Notes: a model not told the origin generated them from the sequence alone. Positions 34,373 through 43,593 are shown, counted from the stretch's first letter. The stretch is DNA of 64,000 nt from Candidatus Leptovillus affinis (GCA_016705235.1 JADIYP010000003.1:62001-126000); one strand, 5' to 3'. Program-made: numbers and translations.

Positions 34373-34587
34373 AATTCTCAATTTAACCAGAAATGTGTCA
34401 TGCTGAGAGCCTGTGCTGAGGCCGCCGAAGCATCCTCCGAAGCATCTCCTTCTTCTGGTGGAGCGGGATGCTTCCCCGTTCGACGTTGCTCAGGGCCGAA
34501 GACTCCGCTCAGCATGACAGTTCAGCGTAAATTGCAAAGAAATTACCTTGTTCGCACGAATGCCTGATCTAAATTGAGAATTCCTGT
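34373..34587. repeat. TGTCATGCTGAG element, copy 2 (full length)
   Basis: Ends AATTCTCAATTTAA and CTAAATTGAGAATT are terminal inverted repeats; inside, TGTCATGCTGAG and CTCAGCATGACA are inverted. It occupies part of the 731-bp gap 34257-34987, which otherwise holds the minisatellite below and no gene I can support. Confidence 0.8.
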
Positions 34588-34718
34588 CCGTTGGTCAACC
34601 GCTTGGTTTCGTCAGCGGGCGAGGCGGTTGGAGACGATGGGTTGGGGGATGGATAAGGTTATGCCCAACCGCCTGGCCCCTACGGGATTTGTCTTCGCAA
34701 AAACTGTTTTTGCCCCGA

Positions 34719-34907
34719 CATGCACAGCTTTTGCCTGCCCATGCACAACTTTTGCCTTCACGTGCGCAGCTTTTATCTTCGCATGTACAGCTTTTGCTTT
34801 CACATGCGCAGCTTTTGCCTTCGCATGTACAGTTTTTGCCTTCACGTGCGCAGCTTTCATCTTCGCATGTACAGCTTTTGCTTTCACGTGCGCAGCTTTT
34901 GCCTGCA
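34719..34907. repeat. 21-bp minisatellite, nine units
   Basis: Nine units of consensus CRTGYRCAGCTTTTGCYTTC plus one base, with alternate units more alike (a 42-bp higher order). The period is a multiple of three, so several frames stay open: on the plus strand F-A-F-T-C-A-A, on the minus strand a Lys/Ala/His heptad or a Cys/Lys/Ser heptad. No frame has a convincing start signal. Confidence 0.88.
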
Positions 34908-34987
34908 CAAAAACGATTTTCCCCGACCCCGCAGGCCGCGAAGGTTTGGGTGGCGAAGGGGGAACGAGGCTGTGATAAAATAAGCCC

Positions 34988-36322
34988 ATGACGTACAGCA
35001 AACAAACCGACGTAGTGATTGTTGGCTCGGGGCCGGGCGGGGCCACCGTGGCGCGGCAGTTGGCGCGGGCTAACGCCGGGCTGGGCGTTACGCTGCTGGA
35101 GCGCGGGCGCGATTGGCGCGGCAGCCCCCTCTACGGCACGTATCCCGGCGCGATGCTCTACAGCGACCGCCGCTCGCTGCTCTTCACCGACGAAGGGCTG
35201 AACATCATCCGCCCCCTCATGGTGGGCGGGGCGACAAGCATGTACTGCGGCTGCGCGGCACGGCCGTTGCCCTTCTGGCAGGCCAGGTACGGCATCAACC
35301 TGGACCCCTACGCCGATGAGACCGGCGACGAACTGCACATCGCCCCGCTGCCCGCTGAACTGCGTGGCGCGGCTTCTACCCGCATCGCCGCCGCCGCCGC
35401 CGAGCTGGGCATGAATTGGGAACCGCAAGACAAATTCATGTCCCCGGCGCGCGCGCCGCAGTTCCACTGCCAGGCCACCTGCATGTTGGGCTGCCGCTGC
35501 GGCGCGAAGTGGAACGCCGCCGAATTTGTGGATCAGGCGGTGGCCGACGGGCTGGATTTGTGGACCGGGGCGCGGGTAGACCGCGTGCTGCACGAAGACG
35601 GCGTAGCGACGGGCGTGATGGGCAAGGTGGGGGGACGGCCGTTCACCATCCACGCCCCCCTCGTCATCCTGGCTGCCGGGGGCATTGGCACGCCGCGTAT
35701 TTTGCAGCGCAGCGGCCTGCCCGCCGCCGGGCAGGGCATGACCATGGACACCACCGTCATGGTCTACGGCTACGCGCCGGAAAAGGGCAATGGCACGGAG
35801 CCGCCCATGACCTGGAGTTACGCCGACGACGACCTGGGCGTGCTCTTTTCCACGCTCATCGACCCCTGGCTGCTCTACCCCATCATCATGGCCCTGAAAG
35901 GCCCGGCTTATCCGCTGACCTGGCAGCGCTGGGGCCGCACCTATGGCGTGATGATCAAGTTGAAGGATGAGATCAGCGGCGGGGTGGGGGTAAACGGCCG
36001 TATCCACAAAGGTCTCACCGCTCACGACCGGCAGCGCATGGCCCGCGCCGAAGCTGTCGCCGGGCGGATTTTGCGTCAGGCGGGCTGCGACCCGGACACC
36101 ATTTTTACCACGCCCATTCGCGGCACCCATCCCAGCGGCACGGTGCGCCTGGGGACCATGCTGGATACCAACCTGCAAACCGAAATCGAGAATTTGTACG
36201 TTTGCGACGCCAGCGTTTTCCCGGAAGCCCTGGCCCGCCCGACTGTACTGACCATCATCGCCCTGGCCAAACGGCTGGCGGCCCACATCCTGAGCGCCTA
36301 TGACCCCCAATCCAACCAATGA
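34988..36322 (+). CDS. GMC-type FAD oxidoreductase
   Basis: 444 residues. The N-terminal FAD motif is 'DVVIVGSGPGGATVARQLARAN'. 'GLNIIRPLMVGGATSMYCGCAARP' resembles the GMC substrate-FAD region, and the C terminus has 'GTHPSGTVRLG' and 'YVCDASVFPEALARPTVLTIIALAKRLA'. It is shorter than classic GMC enzymes (about 550) and has a Cys-rich stretch near residues 160-175 ('CQATCMLGCRCG'). Probably an alcohol or sterol-like dehydrogenase with an unknown substrate. It overlaps the histidine-kinase gene by 23 bp, so the three genes look co-expressed. Confidence 0.85.
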   Translation: MTYSKQTDVVIVGSGPGGATVARQLARANAGLGVTLLERGRDWRGSPLYGTYPGAMLYSDRRSLLFTDEGLNIIRPLMVGGATSMYCGCAARPLPFWQARYGINLDPYADETGDELHIAPLPAELRGAASTRIAAAAAELGMNWEPQDKFMSPARAPQFHCQATCMLGCRCGAKWNAAEFVDQAVADGLDLWTGARVDRVLHEDGVATGVMGKVGGRPFTIHAPLVILAAGGIGTPRILQRSGLPAAGQGMTMDTTVMVYGYAPEKGNGTEPPMTWSYADDDLGVLFSTLIDPWLLYPIIMALKGPAYPLTWQRWGRTYGVMIKLKDEISGGVGVNGRIHKGLTAHDRQRMARAEAVAGRILRQAGCDPDTIFTTPIRGTHPSGTVRLGTMLDTNLQTEIENLYVCDASVFPEALARPTVLTIIALAKRLAAHILSAYDPQSNQ

Positions 36323-37595
36323 CCTGTTGAACAACAAACTGCGCGCCATCATCGAGGTGGCCGAAGTCCTGACCGCCCAGCTAGACCTGCCGCAGCTCTT
36401 GCAATCGGTGATTGAGAAGATTACCGATCTGCTGGAACCGGCGGAGTTTGGCGTGATTTTGTTGTGGGACCCGCAGGCGCAGGTTTTTCAGCCGCAGGCG
36501 GTGTGGGGTCCGGCGCTGGCCGACCGGGCAGCGGTGCTGGCGATGCGCCTGGAGCCGGGGGAATCGGTGACCGGCCGGGTGTTTGCGGAAAATAAGGCGC
36601 GGCTGCTGGAAACGGAAACGGCCGTGGCCGCCGAAAAGAGCAGCCTGCGCCCGGCCAATTTGCTGGCTCTTACCCACGCTTACGGCCGTGACATCCTGCC
36701 GCGCAGCCTCATCGCCGCGCCCATCACCGCCGGCCAGGAGAAATATGGCGTGCTGGTGCTGGAAACGCTGCGCGGCCCGCTCACCTTCGCGCCCGGCGAC
36801 GTGCCCTTCGTGCAGGCCCTGGCCGACCTGATTGGGCTGGAGATCGACCGCATGCGCCTGGACGCCGCCGCCGCCGCCAGCCGCGAAGCCCACGAAGCCA
36901 ACCGCCTGCGCACCGAGATTTTAGCCACCCTTTCTCACGAGATGCGCACGCCGCTGGCGGCCATCAAAGGCTACGCCACCGCGCTGCTGCTGGAGGAAGT
37001 CACCTGGTCGCCGGACAAGAGCCGTGAATTTTTGCAGCTCATCGAAGCCGAATGCGACAACCTGGAAGGCATGATCACCCAGGTTCTCGATTCGTCGCTC
37101 ATCGACGTGGGGCAGTTGGAGATTGAACCGCAGCCGGTGCGGCTGCCGCGCATAGCCCAGGAAATCATGGAAGAGATGCAGCGACAGTCACGCAAACACC
37201 GCTTTGTGATTAATTTTCCGGCCCAATTCCCCATCGTCGACGCTGACCCGCAGCGCATGAAGCAGGTGATCCGCAACATTTTGGACAACGCCATCAAGTA
37301 CTCGCCCGATGGCGGGCTGGTGGTCATCAGCGGCAAGGTGCGCGCCGAGGACGTGGTGGTGAGCGTGGCCGATCAGGGCGTGGGCATCTCGCCGGAGGAC
37401 CTGATTCCGCTGTTCGATAAATATTTCCGCGTGAAGGCCCCCACCGGCTACCACGTGCCCGGCACCGGGCTGGGTCTGCCGGTGTCGCGGGCCATCGTCG
37501 AAGCCCACGGCGGCCGTATCTGGGCCGACAGCACGGTGGGCGAGGGCACAACGCTCAATTTTTCTATCCCGCTGCGGGAATGGGGAGGGACGTGA
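36300..37595 (+). CDS. GAF-domain sensor histidine kinase
   Basis: 431 residues without membrane helices. A GAF domain spans about residues 10-185, then a helical linker, DHp with H213 in 'SHEMRTPL', and a catalytic domain with N-box 'RNILDNAIKYS', 'DQGVGISPEDL' and 'GTGLGLPVSRAIVEAHGG'. It senses a cytoplasmic or small-molecule signal through GAF and phosphorylates the next gene's product. It overlaps both neighbours (23 bp upstream, one base downstream), pointing to tight coupling with the oxidoreductase. Confidence 0.92.
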   Translation: MTPNPTNDLLNNKLRAIIEVAEVLTAQLDLPQLLQSVIEKITDLLEPAEFGVILLWDPQAQVFQPQAVWGPALADRAAVLAMRLEPGESVTGRVFAENKARLLETETAVAAEKSSLRPANLLALTHAYGRDILPRSLIAAPITAGQEKYGVLVLETLRGPLTFAPGDVPFVQALADLIGLEIDRMRLDAAAAASREAHEANRLRTEILATLSHEMRTPLAAIKGYATALLLEEVTWSPDKSREFLQLIEAECDNLEGMITQVLDSSLIDVGQLEIEPQPVRLPRIAQEIMEEMQRQSRKHRFVINFPAQFPIVDADPQRMKQVIRNILDNAIKYSPDGGLVVISGKVRAEDVVVSVADQGVGISPEDLIPLFDKYFRVKAPTGYHVPGTGLGLPVSRAIVEAHGGRIWADSTVGEGTTLNFSIPLREWGGT

Positions 37596-38296
37596 TGACA
37601 CAAAAGCAAACGATTTTGATTGTAGAAGATGAACCAAAACTTGTGCGCCTGGTGCGCGAGGTGATGACGGCGACCGGCTTTGCGGTGCTGACGACCGGGG
37701 ATGGCGAGGAGGCGGTGCGGTTAACGGCCGTGTCCCAACCCGACCTCATTCTCCTGGACATCGTGCTTACCAGCGATCTGGACGGCTTTGGCGTGGCCCG
37801 CCGCGTGCGCGAATTCTCCGACGTGCCCATCATCCTGCTGACCGCCAAAGTGCAGGAATCGGACATCCTGCGCGGCTTCGACGCCGGGGCCGACGATTAC
37901 GTGACCAAACCCTTCAGCTCCCGCGAACTGCTGGCGCGGGTGCGCGCCGTGCTGAAGCGCGCCCATCGTGAAGAGGGAGACGCGGCTGACGCGGAAATTG
38001 TGTGCGGGCCGCTGCGGATTGATCTGGCGCGGCGGCGGGTGGCTGTGGCCGGCGAGAACGTGCATCTGACGCGCACAGAGTACAATTTACTGCACGAACT
38101 GGCCCGACATCAGAATCAGGTGCTGCTGCATGAACAGTTGTTAACGGCCGTGTGGGGCCCCGAATACCGCGACGACCTCGATTACCTGCGGGCTTACATC
38201 CGCTACTTGCGCCGCAAGCTGGAGCCGGACCCGGCCAATCCGGCGCTGATTGTCACCGTGCCGGGCGTGGGCTACATGCTGGAGTGCCCCGGCTAA
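37595..38296 (+). CDS. OmpR-family response regulator
   Basis: 233 residues from the ATG at 37595, which shares its A with the kinase stop (TGATG). The receiver has acidic E11-D12, phosphoacceptor D55 and K85. The winged-helix domain has 'LTRTEYNLLHELARHQNQVLLHEQLLTAVWG' and 'YLRAYIRYLRRKLEPDP'. It is the partner of the GAF kinase. Target promoters are unknown. Confidence 0.94.
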   Translation: MTQKQTILIVEDEPKLVRLVREVMTATGFAVLTTGDGEEAVRLTAVSQPDLILLDIVLTSDLDGFGVARRVREFSDVPIILLTAKVQESDILRGFDAGADDYVTKPFSSRELLARVRAVLKRAHREEGDAADAEIVCGPLRIDLARRRVAVAGENVHLTRTEYNLLHELARHQNQVLLHEQLLTAVWGPEYRDDLDYLRAYIRYLRRKLEPDPANPALIVTVPGVGYMLECPG

Positions 38297-38434
38297 TCCC
38301 CGATAGCTGCTAATTTTCATACAATTTTCATGGGCCACGGCCGTTTTTCTATGCGTTTTTGACGGCCGTTATGCTACAGTGCTGCCTATGACCCAAGCCC
38401 ACTACTTCCCATATTCGCAAGGAGAATATTACCC

Positions 38435-38983
38435 ATGACCCGAACTGCACTGGTCGAAGAAAACGTTTTACCCGATACCCAATTTTCCAGTCTGCCAATC
38501 ACCGCCGAACAACTGTGCGACGCCGCCCTGGATCAGGCGCGCCATAAGATGACCCTGCCCTATCGCGCCTATGATTTGCCGCTGCTGATGGCGCGGCCTG
38601 ATTTTGTGGAATACTTTAAATTCCACCTGGCCGTTGGTCTGGCCAGGGCCATCGGCGCTGTGGATGAACATGTTCAAGCCGTGCATTATTTCGATCCAAA
38701 TTTGAACCCAGACGCGCAAACGGAAACGGCCGTGCCGCTGGACCCCACCGTGAATTTGCTTGTCGTGGTGGCCTCTAATTCGGCGGCGCTGCGATCCTAC
38801 CTCATGGCTCTGGACGGGTATCTGACCCAGGCGGTCAAAGAGCTGCCATCCCCCCTGTTTGCTACGCTGCATTCGTTCACCAACGTCATGTTGGTAACGG
38901 CCGATGATATTGCGCAGCGGCGGGGTTACAGCTTGCTTTTGGATTCCATCTACACGCCGACCCGGCGCCTTTGGGCGCGGTAG
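38435..38983 (+). CDS. Unrecognised 182-residue protein
   Basis: A soluble alpha/beta-looking protein with no motif that I recognise. AAGGAG precedes the ATG. A central stretch 'VNLLVVVASNSAALRSYLMALDGYLTQAVKEL' reads like a strand then helix. It follows the two-component genes by 138 bp that include two ACGGCCGT sites, and is closed by its own terminator, so it is probably a single-gene unit. Confidence 0.65.
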   Translation: MTRTALVEENVLPDTQFSSLPITAEQLCDAALDQARHKMTLPYRAYDLPLLMARPDFVEYFKFHLAVGLARAIGAVDEHVQAVHYFDPNLNPDAQTETAVPLDPTVNLLVVVASNSAALRSYLMALDGYLTQAVKELPSPLFATLHSFTNVMLVTADDIAQRRGYSLLLDSIYTPTRRLWAR

Positions 38984-39043
38984 GAGCCTTACTTTGTTAC
39001 CCATCTGATCTCGCTCATCAGATAGTGGTTAAGTCCTTTTGTG

Positions 39044-39080
39044 GGGCAGGACATCGGGCGGTGTCCTGCCCTTGCTTTTT
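39044..39080 (+). terminator. Terminator after the 182-residue protein gene
   Basis: GGGCAGGACA (39044-39053) pairs with TGTCCTGCCC (39062-39071), followed by TTGCTTTTT. Confidence 0.85.
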
Positions 39081-39142
39081 AAACGGGCCAAATTCCCCCC
39101 ATGCAAAATTGACAATTGATGAATCACCGTTGACAATTGCCC

Positions 39143-40180
39143 ATGCTTCCGGCCCAACTGCACGACCGCCTGATCCAATTCCCCCGCCTGCCATTGGCGC
39201 AGACGCCCACGCCCCTGGAGCCTATGCTGCGGCTGACGGCCGTTTTGGGCGGCCCATCCCTGTGGATCAAACGCGACGACACCATCGGGCCGGCCCTCGG
39301 CGGCAACAAAGCGCGCAAACTGTCTTTTTTAATGGCCGAAGTGCTGAACCGGGGCCAGCGCAAGGTCATTACCTACGGCGGCCTCCAGTCTAACCACGCC
39401 CGCATGACGGCCGCTGCCTGCGCCCGCCTGGGTTTGGAAGCCCACCTGTTCTTTTTTGAGAAACGGCCGTCTACCCTCCAGGGCAATCTCTTCCTCGACA
39501 CGCTCCTCGGCGCGAAGCTGCATTTCATCCCTTTTGGCGGCGGCGGACCGGCCTCGATGACGTTGGAAGCCACCAACCGGCTGGTACGCTTGGTTTCAGC
39601 GGCGCTGGTGGGGCCGGGGGCGTATTTTATGCCGGTCGGCGGCCACACTGTCACCGGCTGCCTCGGTTATGTGGATGCGGCGCGGGAAATCCACGAGCAG
39701 GCTGTGGCCTTGGGGCTGGATTTGGCGCGGGTGACGGTGATTACGGCGGCCGGGACCGGCGGCACGCTGGCCGGACTGCTGGCCGGGTTTGTTTTGCTCG
39801 ATTCGCCGATTCGCGTGCTGGGCATTGACGTGGGCAAGCTGTGGAAGGCGTTCCCGGCCAGTCTGGCGCGGCTGGCGAGTGAGTTATGCGCGGTCTTAGG
39901 CGAGGCCCACGCTTTCCGGCCAACCGATGTGCCCATCATTGAAGAGACTTATGTAGGGCCGGGGTATGCTGTGTTGACGGAGGAGGCGCGCACGGCCGTG
40001 CGTCTGCTGGCGCGCACGGAAGGCATTTTGCTGGACCCGGTGTACACGGGCAAGGCGATGGCAGGGCTGGTGGATGGGGTGGGGAACGGCCGTTTCACCG
40101 CCGACGATACGGTGATTTTTCTGCACACGGGGGGTTTTCCTGGTTTGTGGGCGTTTTCGGGACTAGAGATTGGAGATTAG
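39143..40180 (+). CDS. PLP enzyme, D-cysteine desulfhydrase/ACC deaminase family
   Basis: 345 residues. 'LWIKRDDTIGPALGGNKARKLSFL' holds the PLP lysine, 'TYGGLQSNHARMTAAACARLG' is the family signature, and 'AAGTGGTLAGLLAG' binds phosphate. Substrates in the family include D-cysteine, 1-aminocyclopropane-1-carboxylate and L-cysteate; the residues here do not decide among them. The ATG at 39143 is chosen over the TTG at 39137. It is convergent with holA across a GGAGATT-type repeat. Confidence 0.88.
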   Translation: MLPAQLHDRLIQFPRLPLAQTPTPLEPMLRLTAVLGGPSLWIKRDDTIGPALGGNKARKLSFLMAEVLNRGQRKVITYGGLQSNHARMTAAACARLGLEAHLFFFEKRPSTLQGNLFLDTLLGAKLHFIPFGGGGPASMTLEATNRLVRLVSAALVGPGAYFMPVGGHTVTGCLGYVDAAREIHEQAVALGLDLARVTVITAAGTGGTLAGLLAGFVLLDSPIRVLGIDVGKLWKAFPASLARLASELCAVLGEAHAFRPTDVPIIEETYVGPGYAVLTEEARTAVRLLARTEGILLDPVYTGKAMAGLVDGVGNGRFTADDTVIFLHTGGFPGLWAFSGLEIGD

Positions 40181-40222
40181 AGATTGGGGAGCGGGGTAGG
40201 GATACCCCGGCTACTACCTTCA
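40160..40222. repeat. GGAGATT-family repeat between convergent genes
   Basis: AGAGATTGGAGATTAGAGATTGG on the left and CAATCTCC on the right enclose GGGGTAG...CTACCCC-like arms. It begins inside the last codons of the PLP-enzyme gene, so the protein's C-terminal 'LEIGD' is repeat-encoded. Confidence 0.6.
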
Positions 40223-40228
40223 ATCTCC

Positions 40229-41182
40229 CTACGGCGCAGTTAATGCTGCAACCAACAGATTCAACGCCGTCACCATGTCGTTGCGGCCGGTTTTGACGGC
40301 CACGTCCACTTCCAGCAGGTGGCGGTAGATTTGTTCCAATTGGGGCAGGCTGAACTGGGCGCTCTGTTGGTAAAGCTTGCCGGCCACAAAACTGTGCATC
40401 TTCAGGCGCTGGCTGATGGCCTGGGCGCGGCTGCCCGCGTCAACCATTTCTTTCACTTGAATGAGCAGCCGGAACTGGCGCACAAACATGGAAAATAGGT
40501 AAAAGGGATCGGCGCCTTCCTGAAATTTTTGTTGCAGCAGCAGAGACGCTTTCTTGCTGTTACGATTCCCCAGCGCGTCCACCAGATCAAAAATGCTGGC
40601 TTCGGCCAGGTAAGGCGACAGCAAGGTCACGTCGTCGCCGGTGATTTCGGCCTCGCCTTTGTAGAGCGTCAGTTTTTCGATCTCGTTTTCCAGAATTTCC
40701 ATATTGCTGCCGATGTTGATTGAAAGCAAGTGGATGGCGTGGGGGGCGATACGGCCGTTTCTTGCCTCCACCTGCTGCCGAATCCAGCGGTCTAACTGCG
40801 GACCGTCCAGCGGTCTGAATAGTTTGGCAAACCCCGTTTTCTCCGCTTCGGCCAGCTTCAGAATGGCATGGCTGCCGGAAAGTTCGTCGGATTCCAGAAA
40901 CACCAGCCGAGTGGTTTCTGGCATTTGTGGTAAGTAGTCGGCCAATTCCTTCAAATACGCCTTGTCCGGCTTGGCAGCAAACAAATCAGAGACAATGACC
41001 AGCCGCATTTTGGCCAGAAAGGGCATGGCGCTGCACGCCTGCCGCAAATTGTTTAGCGGAACCAGTCCATCCAGGCGCGTTGTGTTTAAATCCACCATGC
41101 CCGGATCGCCTGATTTGGCGATTAAATCGGCCAGCATTTCTTTTTGCGCATGGGTGTCTTTGCCGTGAAAAATGTAGAACAT
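40229..41182 (-). CDS. holA: DNA polymerase III delta subunit
   Basis: 317 residues. N-terminal 'MFYIFHGKDTHAQKEMLADLI' is the degenerate P-loop region of HolA; 'LFRPLDGPQLDRWIRQQVEARN' and 'LLSINIGSNMEILENEIEKLTLY' match its domain II, and 'SIFDLVDALGNRNSKKASLLLQ' domain III. Delta opens the sliding clamp as part of the clamp loader. It is an essential single-copy gene and stands alone here. Confidence 0.9.
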   Translation of the reverse strand: MFYIFHGKDTHAQKEMLADLIAKSGDPGMVDLNTTRLDGLVPLNNLRQACSAMPFLAKMRLVIVSDLFAAKPDKAYLKELADYLPQMPETTRLVFLESDELSGSHAILKLAEAEKTGFAKLFRPLDGPQLDRWIRQQVEARNGRIAPHAIHLLSINIGSNMEILENEIEKLTLYKGEAEITGDDVTLLSPYLAEASIFDLVDALGNRNSKKASLLLQQKFQEGADPFYLFSMFVRQFRLLIQVKEMVDAGSRAQAISQRLKMHSFVAGKLYQQSAQFSLPQLEQIYRHLLEVDVAVKTGRNDMVTALNLLVAALTAP

Positions 41183-41262
41183 AGAAAAATGGTCCAGACC
41201 TCAAGGATTTTACCCAGAGTTATTACGCGCCGCGCGGCGCAAAACCCTTGGGGTCTCGTTTA

Positions 41263-41838
41263 TCATCCTCTGGTGCGGATGCGGTAAGCGGTGGGCTGGC
41301 GGTCTCTGCTGCCGCCGGTGAGCAAGAGCTGAAAGAGCCGGGTGATGGGCGAGGGCTGGATTTTTTCGATGCTGACGAGCTGCAAATCGCGCAGGTCGCC
41401 GTCGGTGGTGTAGTGGGCCTGGAGGTAGATGCCCAACGGCCGTGACACAATCAGCGCCACCACTACAGCCAGAACGGCCGTCGGCAAACTGTTGGCGATG
41501 ACGGATAGGTCGATAGACGGCCGTCGCTGCCGTCTTTGTTCCAGGGCCAGAGAAGTTTGCGCCGCCAGGGTGGCCATCGTCGCTGTGGTCAGCAGCACCG
41601 TGCCGCAGTTAGGATGCACCGCCAGGCTGGCCTCGCCGCCCTTCATGCGCCGGTACGCTTCTTCTACGGCGGCGAAAACGTCCGCTTCGGCCACGTCGCC
41701 ATAAATGTTCAGATGAAAACCCAGGTGGTCAGAGTTTCCCTGGGCGCTGAAATTCTTGTGTTTCTCGCTAAGTACGTGGATCGTCGCGTGTTCCAATCCG
41801 TGGTTACGCTGTATCCGGCTGATAGTTTCTGAGAGCAT
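41263..41838 (-). CDS. Membrane protein, DUF6391-like
   Basis: 191 residues from the ATG at 41838 (GGAGG upstream); a longer frame upstream only adds repeat-encoded residues. 'RNHGLEHATIHVLSEKH' near the start and 'LAVHPNCGTVLLTTATMATLAA' in the middle are reminiscent of the DUF6391 family seen in Chloroflexi and cyanobacteria, from memory. Two hydrophobic segments (about residues 90-105 and 120-142) suggest a membrane protein. The HxxEH-like pattern 'HGLEHA' could bind metal, but no activity is known. It follows murE by 40 bp. Confidence 0.65.
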   Translation of the reverse strand: MLSETISRIQRNHGLEHATIHVLSEKHKNFSAQGNSDHLGFHLNIYGDVAEADVFAAVEEAYRRMKGGEASLAVHPNCGTVLLTTATMATLAAQTSLALEQRRQRRPSIDLSVIANSLPTAVLAVVVALIVSRPLGIYLQAHYTTDGDLRDLQLVSIEKIQPSPITRLFQLLLTGGSRDRQPTAYRIRTRG

Positions 41839-41864
41839 GGTTTCCTCCAATGCTAAATTAATAA

Positions 41865-41905
41865 CCAATCGCCAATCGTCAATCGCCAATCGCCAATCTC
41901 TTCCC
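41865..41905. repeat. CAATCGCCAATC direct repeats at the murE 3' end
   Basis: Four or five copies of CAATCGYCAATC run from the murE stop region into the following gap. On the minus strand they encode the murE tail 'RLAIGD' and beyond. Confidence 0.6.
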
Positions 41906-43582
41906 TGTCGGCAGACCCAGGTCGGGCATTGGTTCTTTGGCCAGGAAGGCTTTGATGGCGGCCAGGGCCGCTTTCCGGTCGTCCCAGGGATATTCGGTGA
42001 CGCCGAAGCACATGGTTTGCTCGTGGCCTTTGCCGCAGATAAGCACCACGTCTTGTGAACGCGCCAGGGTCAGGGCAAAATAAACGGCCGTGCCGCGATC
42101 CGGCACGCGCCAGAAGGTGCGGCCTTCGATGCCGCCTTTGCTGCGACAACCAAAAGCCATCATCTCCAAAATGTCGTCCAGCGATTCCGTGCGCGGGTCT
42201 TCGGCCGTCAGAATGGTAACGTCGGCCCGTTGGGCGGAAATTTCGGCCATCATGCGCCGCTTTTCGACGTCGCGTTTGCCGGCGCTGCCAAATACGGTGA
42301 GGACACGGCCGTTCCGCTCAGCCACCATCTGCCGCGCCGCCGCAATCGAGCGTTCCAACGAGTTGGGCGTGTGGGCAAAATCGACGATGACCAGGCAGGG
42401 CTGCCCGCCGTGGATGCGTTCCATCCGGCCGCTGACGCCCTTTACGGCTGCCAGCCCGGCCTGGATGGCTTCCGGCGCGATTTGCAGCACGCGGGCGACG
42501 GCCGTGGCGGCCAGAATGTTGTAGAGATTGAACTCGCCCAGCAGGTGGGTGACGCAGGACACGGTGAATGGTTGCTCTGTGGGCTGGACACCACGGCCCA
42601 ACGGTGAGGAAAACTGCACGTCGAACCAGGTTTTATCGGGATCGTACCTGATGTGGCGCGCTGTCACCTCAGCGTGGGAAGAGAGGCCATAGCTGACTTG
42701 GTGCGGCACGGGAATGGCTTGCAAGCGGGCAAATGAACTGTCATCGAGGTTGAGCACGGCCGTTTTTACCACCTGCTGTTTGGCCGGATTATGCGTCTCG
42801 ATAGCCCAATCGTCCAGCAGCAGGCTGGTGAACAGGCGCGATTTGGCGGCAAAATACCCTTCGTAGCTGCCGTGGTAATCCAGGTGCTCGTGGGTGATGT
42901 TGGTGATCACGGCGATGTCGAAGTCGACGGCCGTTACCCGATGCTGCGCCAATCCATGCGACGTCGATTCCAAAATGCAGTGCGTTAGACCGGCGTCCAC
43001 CATGCGGCGCAGGTAACGCTGCACCACCGGCGCTTCCGGCGTGGTCACGTGGGGGGCCAATGGTTCCTCTTTCTCGCCGACCACCGCTTTGAGCGTGCTT
43101 AGCAGCCCCACGCGCAGGCCGGCCGCCTGCAAGATGCTGTGCAAAATGCTGCTGGTCGTCGTTTTGCCATCTGTGCCGGTGACGCCAATCATCACCAACT
43201 GGCGGCCGGGGAAACTTTCCCAGGCCGCGGCCAGCCAGGCTGCCGCTTCCGCCGTGTCGGCCACTTCCAGATAAGCCACGCCGTCGGGAATGGCCAGCCC
43301 CAGATCGGCTGCCGGGCGCTGCGCCAGGATCAGGCTCGCGCCCCGCGCCAACGCCTGCCCGATGTACGGGTGGCCGTCGCTGCCGACGCGCACCCGCGCC
43401 ACAAAACCAGCCCCCGGCGTGACCTCCTGGGTGTTTTCGGTCAGGTGGCTGATCGTTGCGTCGGGGCCGTGGTAGGCGGGTGGTTGGGGGTGATTGGTGT
43501 GCTGCACGGCCGTAGCCCAATCGGCCAGAAGCTGCTTCAGGGAGCGTGAATGGGTTGGGGTGTGGGTGTGCAAATCGTTCAT
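41879..43582 (-). CDS. murE: MurE-type UDP-MurNAc-tripeptide ligase
   Basis: 567 residues, about 60 longer than typical MurE. The ATP loop is 'GVTGTDGKTTTSSILHSIL'; 'TTPEAPVVQRYLRRMVDAG', 'ITNITHEHLDYHG', and 'VDFAHTPNSLERSI' are MurE-specific. It adds the third residue of the peptidoglycan stem. The motif that reads meso-diaminopimelate in E. coli (DNPR) is 'AEDPRTE' here, so the third residue may not be standard. An N-terminal loop and a repeat-encoded tail account for part of the extra length. It follows the DUF711 gene by 11 bp. Confidence 0.9.
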   Translation of the reverse strand: MNDLHTHTPTHSRSLKQLLADWATAVQHTNHPQPPAYHGPDATISHLTENTQEVTPGAGFVARVRVGSDGHPYIGQALARGASLILAQRPAADLGLAIPDGVAYLEVADTAEAAAWLAAAWESFPGRQLVMIGVTGTDGKTTTSSILHSILQAAGLRVGLLSTLKAVVGEKEEPLAPHVTTPEAPVVQRYLRRMVDAGLTHCILESTSHGLAQHRVTAVDFDIAVITNITHEHLDYHGSYEGYFAAKSRLFTSLLLDDWAIETHNPAKQQVVKTAVLNLDDSSFARLQAIPVPHQVSYGLSSHAEVTARHIRYDPDKTWFDVQFSSPLGRGVQPTEQPFTVSCVTHLLGEFNLYNILAATAVARVLQIAPEAIQAGLAAVKGVSGRMERIHGGQPCLVIVDFAHTPNSLERSIAAARQMVAERNGRVLTVFGSAGKRDVEKRRMMAEISAQRADVTILTAEDPRTESLDDILEMMAFGCRSKGGIEGRTFWRVPDRGTAVYFALTLARSQDVVLICGKGHEQTMCFGVTEYPWDDRKAALAAIKAFLAKEPMPDLGLPTGKRLAIGD

Positions 43583-43593
43583 CGAATGCTACT

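Noticed and set aside
34574..34975. 133-codon plus-strand frame over the minisatellite
   Set aside because: TTG start without ribosome-binding site and a hydrophobic F-A-F-T-C repeat; openness follows from the 21-bp period.
34595..36352. Long minus-strand open frame of 585 codons opposite the GMC gene
   Set aside because: It is the mirror of a GC-rich gene, has no start signal and its Cys-rich end is the minisatellite read on the other strand.
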